Of a DNA stretch of 64,000 bases, positions 1-12,561 are shown one piece after another. Under the pieces are notes generated by a model that saw only the letters and a program-made list of their open reading frames with translations, was not told the origin of the DNA and searched no databases. The translations under genes were made by a program, and so were the position numbers. How positions within the stretch are numbered: the first letter of the stretch is position 1; the number at the start of each line of letters is the position of its first letter. The stretch comes from Lingula anatina (lineage: Eukaryota; Brachiopoda; Lingulata; Lingulida; Lingulidae). The stretch covers positions 900,034 to 964,033 of the forward strand of contig NW_019774847.1 in the NCBI RefSeq assembly GCF_001039355.2, in the 5' to 3' direction.

Positions 1-183
1 ATATCGTATATGCATCACATATCACAGTTACATCGCGGTATAAAAGCAACTTTACGCAAGCGAACGTCGAACTGGTGGTGCAATTTTATTAGAATGAAAA
101 GTAACGCTGGGGAAAAATGGACGTATCCGTCGCATGCATGGAACTATAGCATCGGTGCCCGAAGGACAAAATTTGTTATTTTA

Positions 184-219
<36 letters not shown>

Positions 220-479
220 CATTACTTCTACTACAACTACTACTACATGTACAACTTTAAGTACTACTACTGCTACAACTACAACTACTTATATACTGCT
301 ACTACTACTACTACTGCTACTACCATTACTTCTACTACAACTACTACTACATGTACAACTTTAAGTACTACTACTGCTACAACTACAACTACTTATATAC
401 TGCTACTACTAGTGGGTATAATGATATGAGTTCGTGTCCCCATTAATTCACCATAAACAAGTCACTTGATTTTTTCCAG
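1..479. repeat. (TAC/CTA)n microsatellite and 5' flank of receptor gene
   Basis: Positions about 184-420 are a degenerate CTA/TAC trinucleotide repeat. It contains two copies of a roughly 100-base higher-order unit, each with ACATGTACAACTTTAAG in the middle. Frames through it give poly-Tyr and poly-Thr, which is a product of the repeat and not a gene. The rest, 421-479, is intron ending in a good 3' splice site (TTTTTTCCAG) for the first recognised receptor exon. Confidence 0.85.
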
Positions 480-3400
480 TTTCCTGCCTATTTATCTGGG
501 ATAACCGTGAACACGTGAGCATCCTGAACCCCGGGCCTCCCAGAGATATGGATGCGACGTGGACCGGTACAGACTCTGACGTCAGCATAACCTGGAAGGT
601 CCCGGATGATGGTGAGTACATATATATATATGTTTAATACATATGACATACAGTATGCCATGAAAAGTAGCGAATATAGAATATGCAGACTTTATTTTTG
701 ATTAAAGCAAATTTAAAACATATACAGTAACTCAGGTGTAATTTGTGTGTGTTCTTTTCTTTTTCTTTGAGGAGGTGGCGTTGGTGGTTGGTAACGTATA
801 AATGTTTTCAATGTGAATGTTTTAAATATGCAGTTGTATTTACCTTAGATACATGAAATCGATTGCACATACGTAATTGAAACACGTATACTATCATCAA
901 TTATATACCGCTGAGGTCCAAACGTATAGACGTATAGACATTTGAATGTATTGAATTAAACAGACACTCACTTGTGTTTTACATTCAGCTTCAGTTCACG
1001 GGTTGAATGGGTTCTATGTGGATATAGGCGGGGTGTACTGTGCATACTTCAATCTGACCACAGCCGTCTGGACTAAAGACACAACCAAGGTAAAACTAAT
1101 CAGGATAGCCAAAGCAGCAAATTAACACCAGGTGTTCAGGGGAGGATTATTATTAAGAATGCGGTGATGGCGATGGCGTTTATGATGTAACCAACTGTAT
1201 TGATAGTAATAGTAATTTAAGGAATGCATAGTTGGAGCATGCAAGAAATAAAAATGAGCACTTTGCTCTATACGTGAACACCTTCATCGCAGGTAGCTTA
1301 TAGCATTAAAAGGGAAGTTAAAAGGGAGTTAGGGGACCGAAAAGGGGTTTCAAAACCGACCTTTGTCTTAAAATAAGATCTAAAAAAAATCATATGGGCT
1401 TTATAAGACCTGTTATATAAGCAAATCGTCAAAATTTGCTTATTTTTCCAGATTGTCTTTCAACACACAGTGAGAATTACACATGGCATGGCGCCCTTTG
1501 GTAACACAGTGATCATAGATGTATGCAGTCTACCACGTCGTACTACAGAACCGTATAATTGCGAAATGAAACACATGCAACTGACCTCCTCCACGCCCTC
1601 GGGTATGTTTTTTTTATCATAATCTTTGAACTACATGTGCGGGCCATTGTATCATGCTTGCCAGCACTGCATGGCGTGTGTTTTGACTACACGAAAACCC
1701 GCCAGCGAGGCGCATAAAGAATCGGCACCTGGACAGTGTAGTTTAAATTAAATGCTGTTTCAAGATTTATCTTCTGTTTATTTGATTTGAGCCCTTTAAT
1801 ACAGTAGTTAGTTTATATGATCTTTGAAAACGCCCTTAATTCGTACTCTCTTAGTCTGTACCCTCTTTATTTTAAACTGTCATATAAATTTATGTAGCGA
1901 CCACTGCCCCAGCTGACTGGACCACGGAGATTTCCATTCGGACTCTGCAATGCAAGGAACAGGTGCTGGTCAGTTTCCAATTGGCTCCTGAAGAATTTAA
2001 TTTTTCGAAATATACCGTCACACTGTGGAATACCACCAATAGGCCCTTGGAAGAAATGACCGTTTTCACAGTGAGTACCTGTATCTGATAACTAACCTTG
2101 TTTTTTACACAGGTAATTTGCACACCATTTAACCTTACACAGTAGTTAGTTTTTCTGACAGTAAAGCAAACTTCCACGGTCATAAGTGCCCCGTGTTTGT
2201 ATAACCTCTCGAACTAAACCTATCTGACGACTACATAAGTAAGTAGCTGACAAATCTCCTGATCACTAAAACGATCTCAGAATTGATTAATTTTTATAGG
2301 ATCAATTAATCGATCAAACAATCAATTTAATGTATGATAACCTGATTTTTCATTACAGTAAGGTATTAATTTATTTGTGCATTTTTGAAGCAATGATGGT
2401 TCACGTTTTTGTCATACTTTTAATTAATACCATCTGACCTGACTTAAGTTGTAACTCCTCCCTGCTACCCTGAAAGCAGTACCGAGTTTCAACATTAATC
2501 AATTAACCAATCAATCAATCAATCAAGTAATAGTATTTCTTTTTCACTGCTAGCCCAACAACAGCACAATGTTCGAGAATGTTGGAGCTGGGGAGTTCAC
2601 ACTCGTGGTAAGACAGCACACATTGATAGTATAATGATAAGTTAATTAAGCACTAAATGTATTTGTCGCAGGCCCAGTCTCAATCCAAGCATATTCTAAA
2701 TCCACTAATCCCAATATGACATAACGCATTAATTGTTACAAGCAGCACAACTTCATGTATTAACTAATTTACAGGTAAGAAGAAAGGAACGTCTGGTGCT
2801 TAGAAAGGATAAAAAGGCAGCATTTTTAAATGTTTTTCAGAAAAAAAATAAACCACAAGAACTTTAAAAAACTCTGGCACCGTGTTTGGAGTGAATGAAT
2901 GGGACGTAAAATTGACATTTGACACGTACCTGTGCCAACGTACAATAAGATATCTCAGGGGCGGATTTAGGCCGTCTTCTGGGTCTTTCGGAAGACGGTC
3001 AGATTTTCAAGTTTATACATTGACAGGTATCTATTTTTTCTGTCGGAAGACGGTCAAGAACGGAGGATGGATCAACATAGACAATTTGGAAGACTGTCAG
3101 AAAATATATCTGGATCCGCCCCTGTATCTAAAACTCTATCCATACTCACTGCATATACAACGTTGTATACCTCGCTCTCACATTTACTTAAATACTGCTT
3201 TAAGTAAGGCAAGGACTTCTTTGTGAATTTTTTTGTTCAACTGCTTTTTTTGTTTTTCCATAGGTTGAGCCAAAAGATGTTAGCATCCATAAATTGCCCG
3301 GCTCATGTGTCTGCAAAACTAAAAATGGAGACTGCAGAAATCTTTGCGCAAGGTCGCATAGAAAATTTACTCAGAGAGGTAAGTCCACGCATTCTTGATG

Positions 3401-6400
3401 ATTCAACAGAGTGGAGAAGGAATTACTTCAATCAGTTTGTACTAGTTACAGCTACTCGTCGTCCAGGGCATGCGACGTACAAGAGCGTAATTATATCGAG
3501 GCGCAGCCGACAAATAATTTGCTCTTGTATGAGTGCATTCCCAGAGATTTAAATCGATCCAGAGATTAAGATTTAGATCGACATAACTCCCTGGGGCTTC
3601 ACGCTAAACTGCAGTCAGCTGAGCGCGCACCATAGTTAATTACCCCCTTACAGCTTTTTGTAGGCGGGACAGACACTAAAGCCGGCTAAGCTGACAGTAA
3701 TCTAGTGAGACTCCCCACAGGGATAGATCGATCTAAAATCTATGGGAATGGGGTCTATGTCGCATATAGTGGACGTAGAGTAGGTGTAACTGACTTAGGC
3801 TCTATTCCCACAGATTTTAGATCGATCTATCCCCGCGGGGAGTCTCACTAGATTACTTTCAGATAATCCGACTTAAATGTCCGTCCCGCCTACTACAAGC
3901 TGTAGGGGGGTAATTAACTTTCGTGTCCGCCCGGCTGACAGCTATTTAGCGTGAACCCCCAGGGAGTTAGGTCGATCTAAAGTAGGTCGATCTAATCTAT
4001 GGAAATGGGGTGTAATACCATGACTGGCGCCTTGAACAACAGGATGAACGCACCGAAGCGTATGAAAATACAGGCAAGCCTGTCGAAATACAAGTGCAAT
4101 TATCCTCTCGTTCGAAGCGCCAATCGTGGTATAAGCCTCATTTCAGGCGGTGGGAAAATCGGCCACCTCTTCACATAAGTTTCCAAAAGATACTTGAGGA
4201 TTCCGTTCAAGTTATGAAAAAGGGAGATAACGCCGCATATGTATGTAGACTCATAAACGCACTGCCCATAGTTAAACTGTAGGCCTAGTATAGTAGTTTC
4301 CAAAATATTATTCTCAAGGTGGGATACAGGGCAAGTTAGACTTAGTTCGTTTACTGTGCTGTCTGTATATTGATATCGACAGAAGAAACATTATGACTTG
4401 TTATATTAGTCCAAATAGTTATTCCGATATACACGCCATCGACTACCAAAAAAGTATATGTGCAAATGTGTTGAGGGATGTGCGCTCTTAATTTTTTTTA
4501 CGTTCTTCTTTAAAATCAGCGAAAACCGATGTATCATTGATTATGTTTGCTAATGATGCGAGATTTCAGTCTTTGGTGGATATTTTGCTATGTATAATCA
4601 AGTTGCAACGATGTGATATTTGTTACTTAAGTTGAGGCTGTAAGAGGTTCAAAGTCCAGGTGCTCCTGTCCCGTTCATGCACATTACAGTACTTATCTCA
4701 GATAATGTTCCTTCCAGCCTGCGAAGCTTCAACAACTGCTCCCCCTATCGGTCCACCAGGCAGGCAAGTGGCCACGACGACAGAAGACCCCCTCACGTCT
4801 GCTTTTCCAATAGGCGTGACGATTGCAGCTTTTACCGGAAGTGTTTGTAGCCTCGCTTTCATAATAGCAGCAACTGTTTGCTTGATCAGGAAAAACAAAT
4901 GTAAATTTAGTAAGTCTTGCTTTTATCTTTAACGCATTTAAAGATTATCTGAACCTGTTTACTAGCTTACACATGTGCAAGGAACTGAACAATTTTGTCT
5001 ACAACAGATGCTAGAAATATCCACTTACCTTAAAATGAGTTCTTCCTAACGATTTCTCTCCGCGGTGCTACTACATTGTACATTGCACTAGCCCTTGTCA
5101 GTAGGTAATTAAATTTATCTAAAATGTCACAAAAAGCCGAACCAGACTGATGAACATAAAGTGGGGTTTTTAAATAGCACCACAGACTAGCAAAGCACAT
5201 ATTTTGGGGAAGATGGTGTTCTTTTCCTTCTTCCAGTTTCAATGAAAATGTCCCGCTACGACGAGAACGTTAGACTGGACCAAGATGGACTCCAATTCCT
5301 TGGCAGAAAAGGTATTTCTGAGGTGTTATAGATACTTTTCTAAGTATTCCAATCAATAGGGCTTGGTCTATACTTCATGTTATTAAATACAGTGCTATAC
5401 ATGTTCTGCTTTTCAATACCCTATCTCGCACTAGGCCTTATGACCTATGATGGGACATTGTGGGGAGTTTATTTACGGAGATTGTATTTTCTTTTTTAAA
5501 TTCAAGTACTAAAGTTTGTAATTTATAGAAGTGTTACAATTTTTTTTTTTTGAAAAGAGATTCTCCCATTGGAAATTCTCTAGAAAACTAGCTAGTTAGA
5601 TTTTTTTTCTGAATTTACAGAATTGACGTCCAGTTGCGCCAGCCGCCAAAGGACAGTTCTTGTTCTTTTCTCCCATGAGCACCCGCGGCACACTACAGTG
5701 GTGCTAAACTTTGCCAGAGTCCTTAAAGAAATGTTTAACTTTGACATTACTGTTGATATGTGGTCAACACAAGATATCGCCGCCATTGGAAAAATTGAAT
5801 GGCTGACTAAAAATATCGAACGCGCCCACAGTATCATCGTTGTCTGTTCCGAGGACGCTAACAGAGTTTCCAGAGCGCAACAGGAAAAGAAAAGCTTCAG
5901 TAGGCCTATACCATGCCAGCATGACCCGTACGGCGATATCTTCACCCTGGCGCTTAGCATGATACGGCGTCGAGGTCTAAAGGACGAGATTTACAAAAAG
6001 ACCGTCTGCACTCGTTTTCATTACACTCCAGAGTTTTCTTTACTTGATGGGTGTCATACTTTTTGTCTCTTGAACGACCTCAAGGGCGTGTTGGAGTTTA
6101 TACAAAGCGGATCACAAAAAATAGAATGTGCTTTAAGTGAAGCATCTCCTGAAACTGTTCGCGCTTGGCAGCGTCTCAATGAATCCATTGAGGAAGCAGA
6201 TCGTTATTTTAGAGGAAATACAAAATGGTGGAGTGATGTGTTTGGACTGCGCATGTCCCAGTGTCCCGAACACGACCCGGAAATGGCCGAGGAGTCGTAC
6301 GACAGCGGTATTGTATGTAATGGTGACATAGGCAGGATTGTAAGGTTGCAGTCCTGTGGTAAAAGCGGCACTCACATGCAAGTCTTTCCAAGTGAAAACA

Positions 6401-6657
6401 ATGGCTTTACAGCATCAACGCTTCAACAACACACTCAGCTTTTGGCGAATGGATGTCGTTTTCCGGTTCTAAAACCGCCTCGTGATGTCGATAACCTCAG
6501 CAAAACGTTCAGCCAAACTGCTCGAGAAATAAACGCCGACTGCGAAGGAGATTTTGATATGTCAGGAGACGAGATATCTGATATGCAGGAACCCTGGCTT
6601 ACCAAAGAAATCGAAGACAATTTTTCACTGCAAAGTGGAGAACAAATCTCACTTTGA
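480..6657 (+). CDS. IL-17 receptor-like transmembrane protein with SEFIR domain (copy 1; 5' end outside or unseen)
   Basis: Nine exons join with consistent GT-AG sites and phases: 480-611, 989-1089, 1452-1602, 1898-2070, 2554-2607, 3264-3378, 4718-4909, 5237-5311 and 5621-6657, giving about 676 residues without a start codon. The first exons encode a fibronectin-III-like ectodomain (NPGPPRDMDATW, later SDVSITWKVPDD) with N-glycosylation sequons (NLT, NFS, NTT, NNS) and a Cys-rich stretch in exon 3264-3378. Exon 4718-4909 gives a Thr/Pro stalk and one hydrophobic TM segment (IGVTIAAFTGSVCSLAFIIA) followed by a basic stop-transfer. The last exon is cytoplasmic and starts with a SEFIR domain (RTVLVLFSHEHPRHTTVVLN, then IVVCSEDANRVS), the module that IL-17 receptors use for homotypic signalling to Act1/CIKS-type adaptors. 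The roughly 190-residue tail beyond it is acidic and unrecognised. The signal-peptide exon was not found. The family call rests on SEFIR plus topology. Confidence 0.87.
2956..3124. mobile_element. 169-bp MITE with CAGGGGCGGAT-type inverted ends, in a receptor intron
   Basis: The element begins CAGGGGCGGATTTAGG and ends TGGATCCGCCCCTG, an imperfect terminal inverted repeat. Both sides carry TATCT (2951-2955 and 3125-3129), read as a 5-bp target duplication. There is no coding capacity; an open frame across it is incidental. A truncated relative with the same terminus lies at 20835. Confidence 0.75.
3549..3757 (+). mobile_element. Harbinger-like MITE family, copy a (diverged)
   Basis: This is a roughly 210-bp copy of a family found at least four more times in the window (3798-4012, 33965-34207, 40371-40585, 57727-57941). 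The shared core contains TTAATTACCCCCTTACAGC and GGCGGGAC, and both ends carry TAGATCGATCTA-like sequence. This copy is the most altered at its left end. It faces copy b and forms a large inverted repeat with it inside a receptor intron. Confidence 0.75.
3798..4012 (-). mobile_element. Harbinger-like MITE family, copy b (inverted)
   Basis: This is a 215-bp copy in reverse orientation to copy a. TTA lies immediately left (3795-3797) and TAA immediately right, in keeping with the 3-bp TTA/TAA target duplication seen more cleanly for the 57727 copy. Together with copy a it can fold into a stem of about 200 bp with a 40-base loop. Confidence 0.75.
4016..4282 (+). other. Open segment of 88 codons, not recognised
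   Basis: The frame is open from the codon right after the MITE's TAA to a TAG at 4280-4282. It reads through YHDWRLEQQDERTEAYE and ends RLINALPIVKL. It has mixed, protein-like composition rather than repeat composition. It sits in a receptor intron, is absent from the second copy of this region, and no clean splice sites tie it to the neighbouring exons. It could be a remnant of a transposon or an alternative exon. No function is assigned. Confidence 0.25.
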
Positions 6658-9005
6658 GTGCCTAGGGGTGGGGGATGGGGGTGGGGAACTTTGGCACCTT
6701 ATTTCGCTGTGCAACAAAATCAGACATGAACAGAACTCTTGCTAGAAGGTTCAAAATATTGCTGAAAAAAAAGAGGTGCCTATCTCGAAGGCCCCGTCTA
6801 CTGTACACCTTTATGTACTGTTTCTATTAATTTCATAGTGCTTTAGGTGCTTTGTTTCTTTACATCTTAGTATTCTACAAAGTTTTTTTTACCAAAGAGT
6901 TTATGTACATTGTACTATAGATCTGTGTCATGTTTCCAAAATCTTCATGTAGCATTTAGTTGTCCTTGACATATTTTAGTCAGTGGCCCATGAAGTTCTC
7001 CATATTTACTACAGAAGGGCCCCAGGGAAGAATCTTCCCGGTGAAACTTTTGGATAAAATTATATGTTTTTTACATTGTATTCGTGTGCTAACCAATTTT
7101 CTATTTTAAGTTCACCTTGTGTTAAACGCGAATAAGTTTGAATGACTATAATCCGCCTATTGCTTTGTTTTTGCAATTTTATTTTGTTATTGGTTTGATT
7201 CAGTAAGTTCTTTGACTCTGAGCGAATTAAGAGTCTCTTAGACATGTAAGCTAGTTAAAAATGTCAATAACTCTGCCTTTCACCCTGTTGTGCATTGTGG
7301 ACTTGCCGCCATAAAAATGTAAAGACAGTGTTATATTTGGTATTGTGAATTCAAATCATTGCTTAGTCCTTTTAGTTAAGTCAAGATACTATATGATAGA
7401 AACGCTGGGCTTGAATAGGTAAAAATCATGAAAATGTGTACGGAAATCGCAAAGCACACTAAGTGAGAAAACGGACGTTTTGGCCATTAGACCAGACTGG
7501 CAATTGGCACGGAATAGTTGTCCTTAAGATGAACTTCTAAACCAGACACCGTGAGCGTTTGCTTTAGTAGAGATACCCTGTAGCTACATCGTTTTAATTA
7601 AAATACTGTTGTTTTTATTAATCAAGAGTACAAAGGCAGCACAAGTCGTAGTTAATTGTGTCAAATTAAGCATGTTGTGTAGTTCGTAGTACTGATCATT
7701 TGCCGAGGCTCTAATTCATTCATACTAACTAACCGTGACCAAAATTGAAAATACTTCTTATTGAGCACAAGTACTCACATGTATGAATATATTATGTCAG
7801 ATATGCCTATTTAGACCAAATTATTCTTTAAAAAGTTGAAAAGTTGTTCAGATCTATTCAGATGTCTTTTGCCGCCACAGAGTTGTAGAATGTAAAGAAA
7901 AAAATCTTGCTCTGCTTTTGGTAGAAGCGTCAACAAAAGTCGTTACGTTGTTATGAAAGAATCGTCTCTCCTACAGGCTACAGGTATATCCGTAAACTGA
8001 TGTGTGATATTAGGCAAATCTAACATAACAACTGATCACGTTTATACAATATATTATGTTGTGGATAAATACGTCTCTCAAATTTTTGTGTTTTTTTTTT
8101 ATTTTTAAGAATTGTCCCGTGTGATTTTGGTTTTAGTTGTTTTCACTGTAAGACCTCTCGCGACGTTTCGGCTATTATTCTTAAAAGCGAATAACATACC
8201 GAAATTAAAAGAACAAGCTAGAAATGTATCAACATATATACAAAAATCTTTAAAAATAGCGGCAAGGTTATTAGCTCAGATAAAATTTCAGATTGTGAAA
8301 TGTGTATGAAGAGTTCAATATGCATGTCAAGCCAGTAATTATGCCAAACCATTGCCACTAAACCCATTCAAATGCCGCCATAATGTTTCGAATAATTTTA
8401 TTTGAAGAGATACCACAGAGTTTCGTGACATTATTTCTAGAAAATTGATCTTTGCACAGACACGTGCGGAGTCCGAGAGACCATCAGGAAACAGCGGCAT
8501 CGTTTCTGAACTGTGGTCAGCCATATTTTGTGGAGAGATCCAGTAATAAATTATTATTCACAACCAATCGGTGGTTTCCATGGCAACGATATCGGATGAG
8601 AACCAGGCAGCAACCAAATCCTTTTTGGAGACTAGCCAAACAGGATACAATTAAATATAGTAAATATGGTAGATGTCATTTCGCGGTTTTTGTAATGACA
8701 CAATAGTGCATGAAATTGTTTAGGTCTTGTTCATGGTCACCTTGCCACGGTGTCTTGTCTGTTATATTACAGCAGTTCAGCACGGAGGATTTTCAGTTCA
8801 GTTTTTGACTACAAAGGTAGGCGTGTGTGTGTGTATGCAAGACATTCTTAATGTTTAACTAAGGTGACGGTAAATTACCCTTATTTTTCGAGTCCTCCGT
8901 TTTTTCATCTATACCACGTGTTATACGACACATGTCATGCCTCAAAACCCAGGGTTATGGTACGATAAAATAAAACCTTAATTTGTACTAGGATCAGCCG
9001 CAGAG
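6658..9005. other. 3' UTR of the receptor and intergenic DNA
   Basis: The stretch is AT-rich non-coding DNA. The first several hundred bases after the TGA, with a G-rich patch at about 6664-6690, are probably receptor 3' UTR. Short open frames at 8112-8309 and 8452-8706 lack coding character and recur only because the block is duplicated. A short (GT)n lies near 8822. No RNA gene was recognised. Confidence 0.6.
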
Positions 9006-10465
9006 ATGACCGGTATCAGTGTTTTCATGGTGATTGGGGTAGCGACATTTACCCTCCTTCACGGCTGTGACGACACTACTGCAGTCTCTGTTGAAGATGA
9101 TGTCAAGACATTGAAAGACAAAGTTGCCGCCTTGGAGTTTCAGGTTCGGCAGCTGCTTGGAGGGAATCTAATGCAGGGTGAGTGAAAAACTATAACCAAT
9201 GGACGTACCTGTAAGAACTTTATGGAGCGAAGGAAATCACTTTTCTAAAGATAGGCCTATCTTCTTTAGGGATGTGTGCCAACCAAAACTGCTGAGAAAA
9301 GTATGAGCTCTAAAAAATTTCTTGCGATTTTTAGATTTCTTTTTCCAGTCACGAGTGGCATTCATCAGCCTCTATTTCGAGTCTAACGATGGAAAGATCT
9401 GTGAAGAGTGATTGTATGAATATTTTTAGATATATAAATATTTTTTAACCTAGCACGTCGTTCATGTTCTGATTGGTTCCGGGACGGGTTCGTGACAAGT
9501 GGAAACTATCTGATCGACCCTGACGGTCTTCGTGGTGTCTCGGATTTCTTGGTCTGGTGTGACATGACTCTGGTGCCACCTATCGCCGTCATCCATCATG
9601 ACAAGGAAAACAGAACCTTGGTAACCGGGTTTGAAGGCTACGGCGCATACAGTCGTAAGTCTTTTGGATACTTATTAAGTATAAAGAAAGATGTGTATGT
9701 TTCCAACGTTCAAACCATGTACAATACTTTGCAAAGTTCAAGGCTTCTTTATTTCTTTATATGGAATAATAATAATATATTATATAGCCGTGTTTTGAAA
9801 GTCTGTATGCCATATTGCCATATTTATGTTGTATAGATGACGTGTCATACGCCAGTAGCAGTCAGCACATCCGGGCACTGATGGCTAGATCTGGACCCTG
9901 TCACCAACAGCTGAAGTACGAATGTCACGGTTCTGTCATCAGACCTTCAGTGAACGGCAGCGGAACGTATTCTTATTGGATAGCTAACGGACAGGAAGTG
10001 ACGTCATACTGGCCCGGAGGGAATGCGCAGTTGGGTGGCTGTGCATGTTACCAGACCAAAAGCTGCGCAGGAGGTACCGATGAAATTTAATTTTTTTAGG
10101 GGTGTATTTAGTTGTGGAATCAATTTACATGAGCTTTTTTTTACAAATTTGATAATAAATGCGATGTTTTTTTTCTTAAGACAATGCTAAAACCAAGGCT
10201 GTATGGCAGCAGTATGATTCAAGTTTATCTCCATTTTAGATTTTTTCGTGAATGGTACTGAGCTGTTGTTAATTTAACAAATTTCGGTTTGTTGTTTTCA
10301 GGGAAGAAGTGTAACTGTGACATGAATGACGCAGTCTGGAGAGAAGACAGCGGCCCGGTGACAGACAAGGATGTTCTTCCTATCACCGGGTTGAGAATTG
10401 GTGACACAGGTGACGCTAGCGAGAAAGTCTACATCACCCTGGGGCCGTTGATGTGTGAGAACTGA
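9006..10465 (+). CDS. Secreted coiled-coil protein with CNTNAP/neurexin-IV-type fibrinogen-like domain (copy 1)
   Basis: Four exons (9006-9177, 9454-9654, 9837-10073, 10302-10465) join in phase to about 257 residues. The start ATG is followed by a hydrophobic leader (MTGISVFMVIGVATFTLLHG) that fits a signal peptide. A short heptad segment (VKTLKDKVAALEFQVRQLL) suggests oligomerisation. A fibrinogen-like fold follows: CSDWFRDGFVTSGNYLIDP and VWCDM at its start, YWPGGNAQLGGCACYQT in the middle, and CNCDMNDAVWREDSG near the end with ITLGPLMCEN as C-terminus. That last pattern is the one seen in contactin-associated proteins rather than in classic ficolins. It has no EGF, laminin-G or TM part, so it is probably a small extracellular binding protein. 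A lectin or immune role is inference. A poly(A) signal AATAAA is at 10794-10799. Confidence 0.85.
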
Positions 10466-11418
10466 CCGCCGGACTGAACCTTGCATCTGTATTTTAATTG
10501 ACATTAGGCCTATAGGCTATCTATTCGGTAAAGTCCATGTAAAATCATATGTTAAACGAGTTTATCTATAAGCAGAAACTTCTCTTCTGGTCGCTGGAAC
10601 AACTGGGAATGGTCTTACAATCTATTTTTGTTTCAGTGTAGAAAACGGTTTTGCTTCCTCTCTCTGGATGGCCTTGGCATAGGCCGTATACCCTACTTTG
10701 CAATATGATTTCTCTGAAAAACTACGAATGCACAACACAACACTTCTATTCTTGCTGATAAACCTCTGAATATACGCTGTATGAATACAGAACAATAAAC
10801 ACTGTATTTAGCATGCATTTCTTAAAAATTGGTAAGTTGTCCTTTTTTATTGAGATGCAAATGCACTCCAAACTTAGGAACTGCCTAAATGATCGAAGCA
10901 AAAGAAGTATGGATGACTTTTGTGGTAATTTATGAAGTAGTTTATTNGGGACGGGGGGGGGGGGTAATTTCTACTGGAAAAGAGGAGGATTGTCTAAATA
11001 GAGGGGGAACTTCTACTCTTAAAAATACGCCATTACTTTTGTCAGGTTTCTATAATGATAGAAAACCCCCCACGTTAGCCTCGGTTTTACATTGCTACGT
11101 TCAAGCCCGGTATGAACATGTTGTTACCTACCAGTATAATAACATGGCTTTAAAACATAGGAAATAACCAGCATGACTACTGAAATTCTTAGAAAACATG
11201 TCGGTTTTCGGAACTAACATAATGCAAAGTAACTTTAACATGGTATTTTAACTACAGGAAATCAATTGCGTAACAATAGCAGTGTTTGTTTGCGCTGTCA
11301 CGTCAACGCCCAGTATTTTACCTAATAACATAGATTGCAAAGTAATCTTTGTTCAAAATGAATATCATTTTCCCATTGCCTCTCTGTTATAAACACGCAA
11401 ATAAAGAATACGTATACA

Positions 11419-11454
<36 letters not shown>

Positions 11455-11532
11455 GTGTTCATAGCAAACAATCATAGCGTCTGTAGCACGTGTTTTCAAA
11501 GGTCCATTAATTCCCACCGGAAGTGAAGCGAG
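10466..11532. other. 3' UTR and spacer with assembly gap and (TA)n
   Basis: After the stop comes a 3' UTR with AATAAA at 10794. A single N at 10947 is followed by a G-rich stretch not found in the other copy. From about 11050 homology to the second copy resumes. A (TA)n microsatellite occupies about 11419-11452. The stretch ends at the EF-hand gene's ATG. No gene was seen. Confidence 0.7.
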
Positions 11533-12561
11533 ATGTTGTCTTCATGCGTGGTTTACATGGTAGTAATCTCTGCTGTCGCCGTCCAGTCCTTTACCTTCAG
11601 CGCAGGCAAAGGAGATGGCAGTCAACACAGAGACTATCCTGTCAATGAGGTATATTCAAGATCAAACTACATGTAGTTTAGCACGGCTTTTAATGCTACA
11701 GCCTAGGGATTGCCATATCACTAGTACTCCAATTTAAAAGCAATTACACTGGTTACCAGTTAGGGACTCCTCTAAATCCGCCACTGTGATGTTAAAAAGA
11801 TATACACGTTAACACTTCCAAAACCTTTTTGTGTTCGCTGTGATGTGGTTCAAGCCTACTGACAGCAGATATACGGCGCCAAAGTTCACCCCTTGCGGCA
11901 ATCAATGCTATATTTGGCCATTTTAAATACTCGGTTTTCAGTTAACGATTTCGTTATTGTGTACAAAACTACTTAAATACATGTTAATTTTTTTTCTTTA
12001 ATACAGACTGATATTGACAACTTGCCTAAATTTTGGACCCACAAGATGCGCTCCTTTTTCAACTTATTAGATGACGACCTGGACGGCGTGCTAACGCAAC
12101 ATGAATTTCTGGGTATAATTCCCAACAGAATCGATCAATACTTTAGTAGAAACGAAGCGTCCGTTTTTAAAGCCATATGGCATTCAAGTTGGGACTTTTT
12201 TTTCGTCACCCGAGAAAAGAATGACAATCTTACTGTGGAGGATGTGATAAAAATGCAGTCCAGATACCTCATCGTGCCTCACTTTCCAGAACGCGGCGAG
12301 GCCTGGTTTCAAGAAGTGTTTAAACTGGTCCTCTCTCACGGGAACCAACTGATTGACTTGTCAGACTACACTGCTTTTCTGCAAAGCTTCGGCGTGGACC
12401 CAGAGACGGCTCCAAAATCCTTCAACATCTTTGACAGCGATGATGATGGCTACTTGGATGAGAAGGAATACGTAAAAAACGGTTTGGGTTATTTTGCTGA
12501 TGCAAAGCAGTCCTCAGGGAGGTATCTTTGGGGATCCTTTCCGCCAAAGAAGGTTGCATAA
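11533..12561 (+). CDS. Secreted EF-hand calcium-binding protein (copy 1, intact)
   Basis: Two exons (11533-11649 and 12007-12561) give 223 residues. Exon 1 encodes a probable signal peptide (MLSSCVVYMVVISAVAVQS). Exon 2 has two canonical EF-hand loops, DDDLDGVLTQHE near the N-terminus and DSDDDGYLDEKE near the C-terminus, each with Asp at 1, 3 and 5, Gly at 6 and Glu at 12. Two degenerate EF-like segments lie between them (TREKNDNLTVED and the region LSHGNQLIDLSDY). The arrangement suggests a four-hand protein in which only the outer hands bind calcium well. It is likely extracellular or in the secretory pathway. I cannot name an orthologue. AATAAA follows at 12669. Confidence 0.82.

Noticed and set aside
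10-429. Poly-Tyr / poly-Thr protein
   Set aside because: Translation of a TAC microsatellite.
2882-3226. 114-residue protein
   Set aside because: It runs across a MITE with target duplication inside a receptor intron.
5592-5960. Antisense proteins opposite the SEFIR exon (also at 6133-6381 and in copy 2)
   Set aside because: Shadows of a well-supported coding exon on the other strand.
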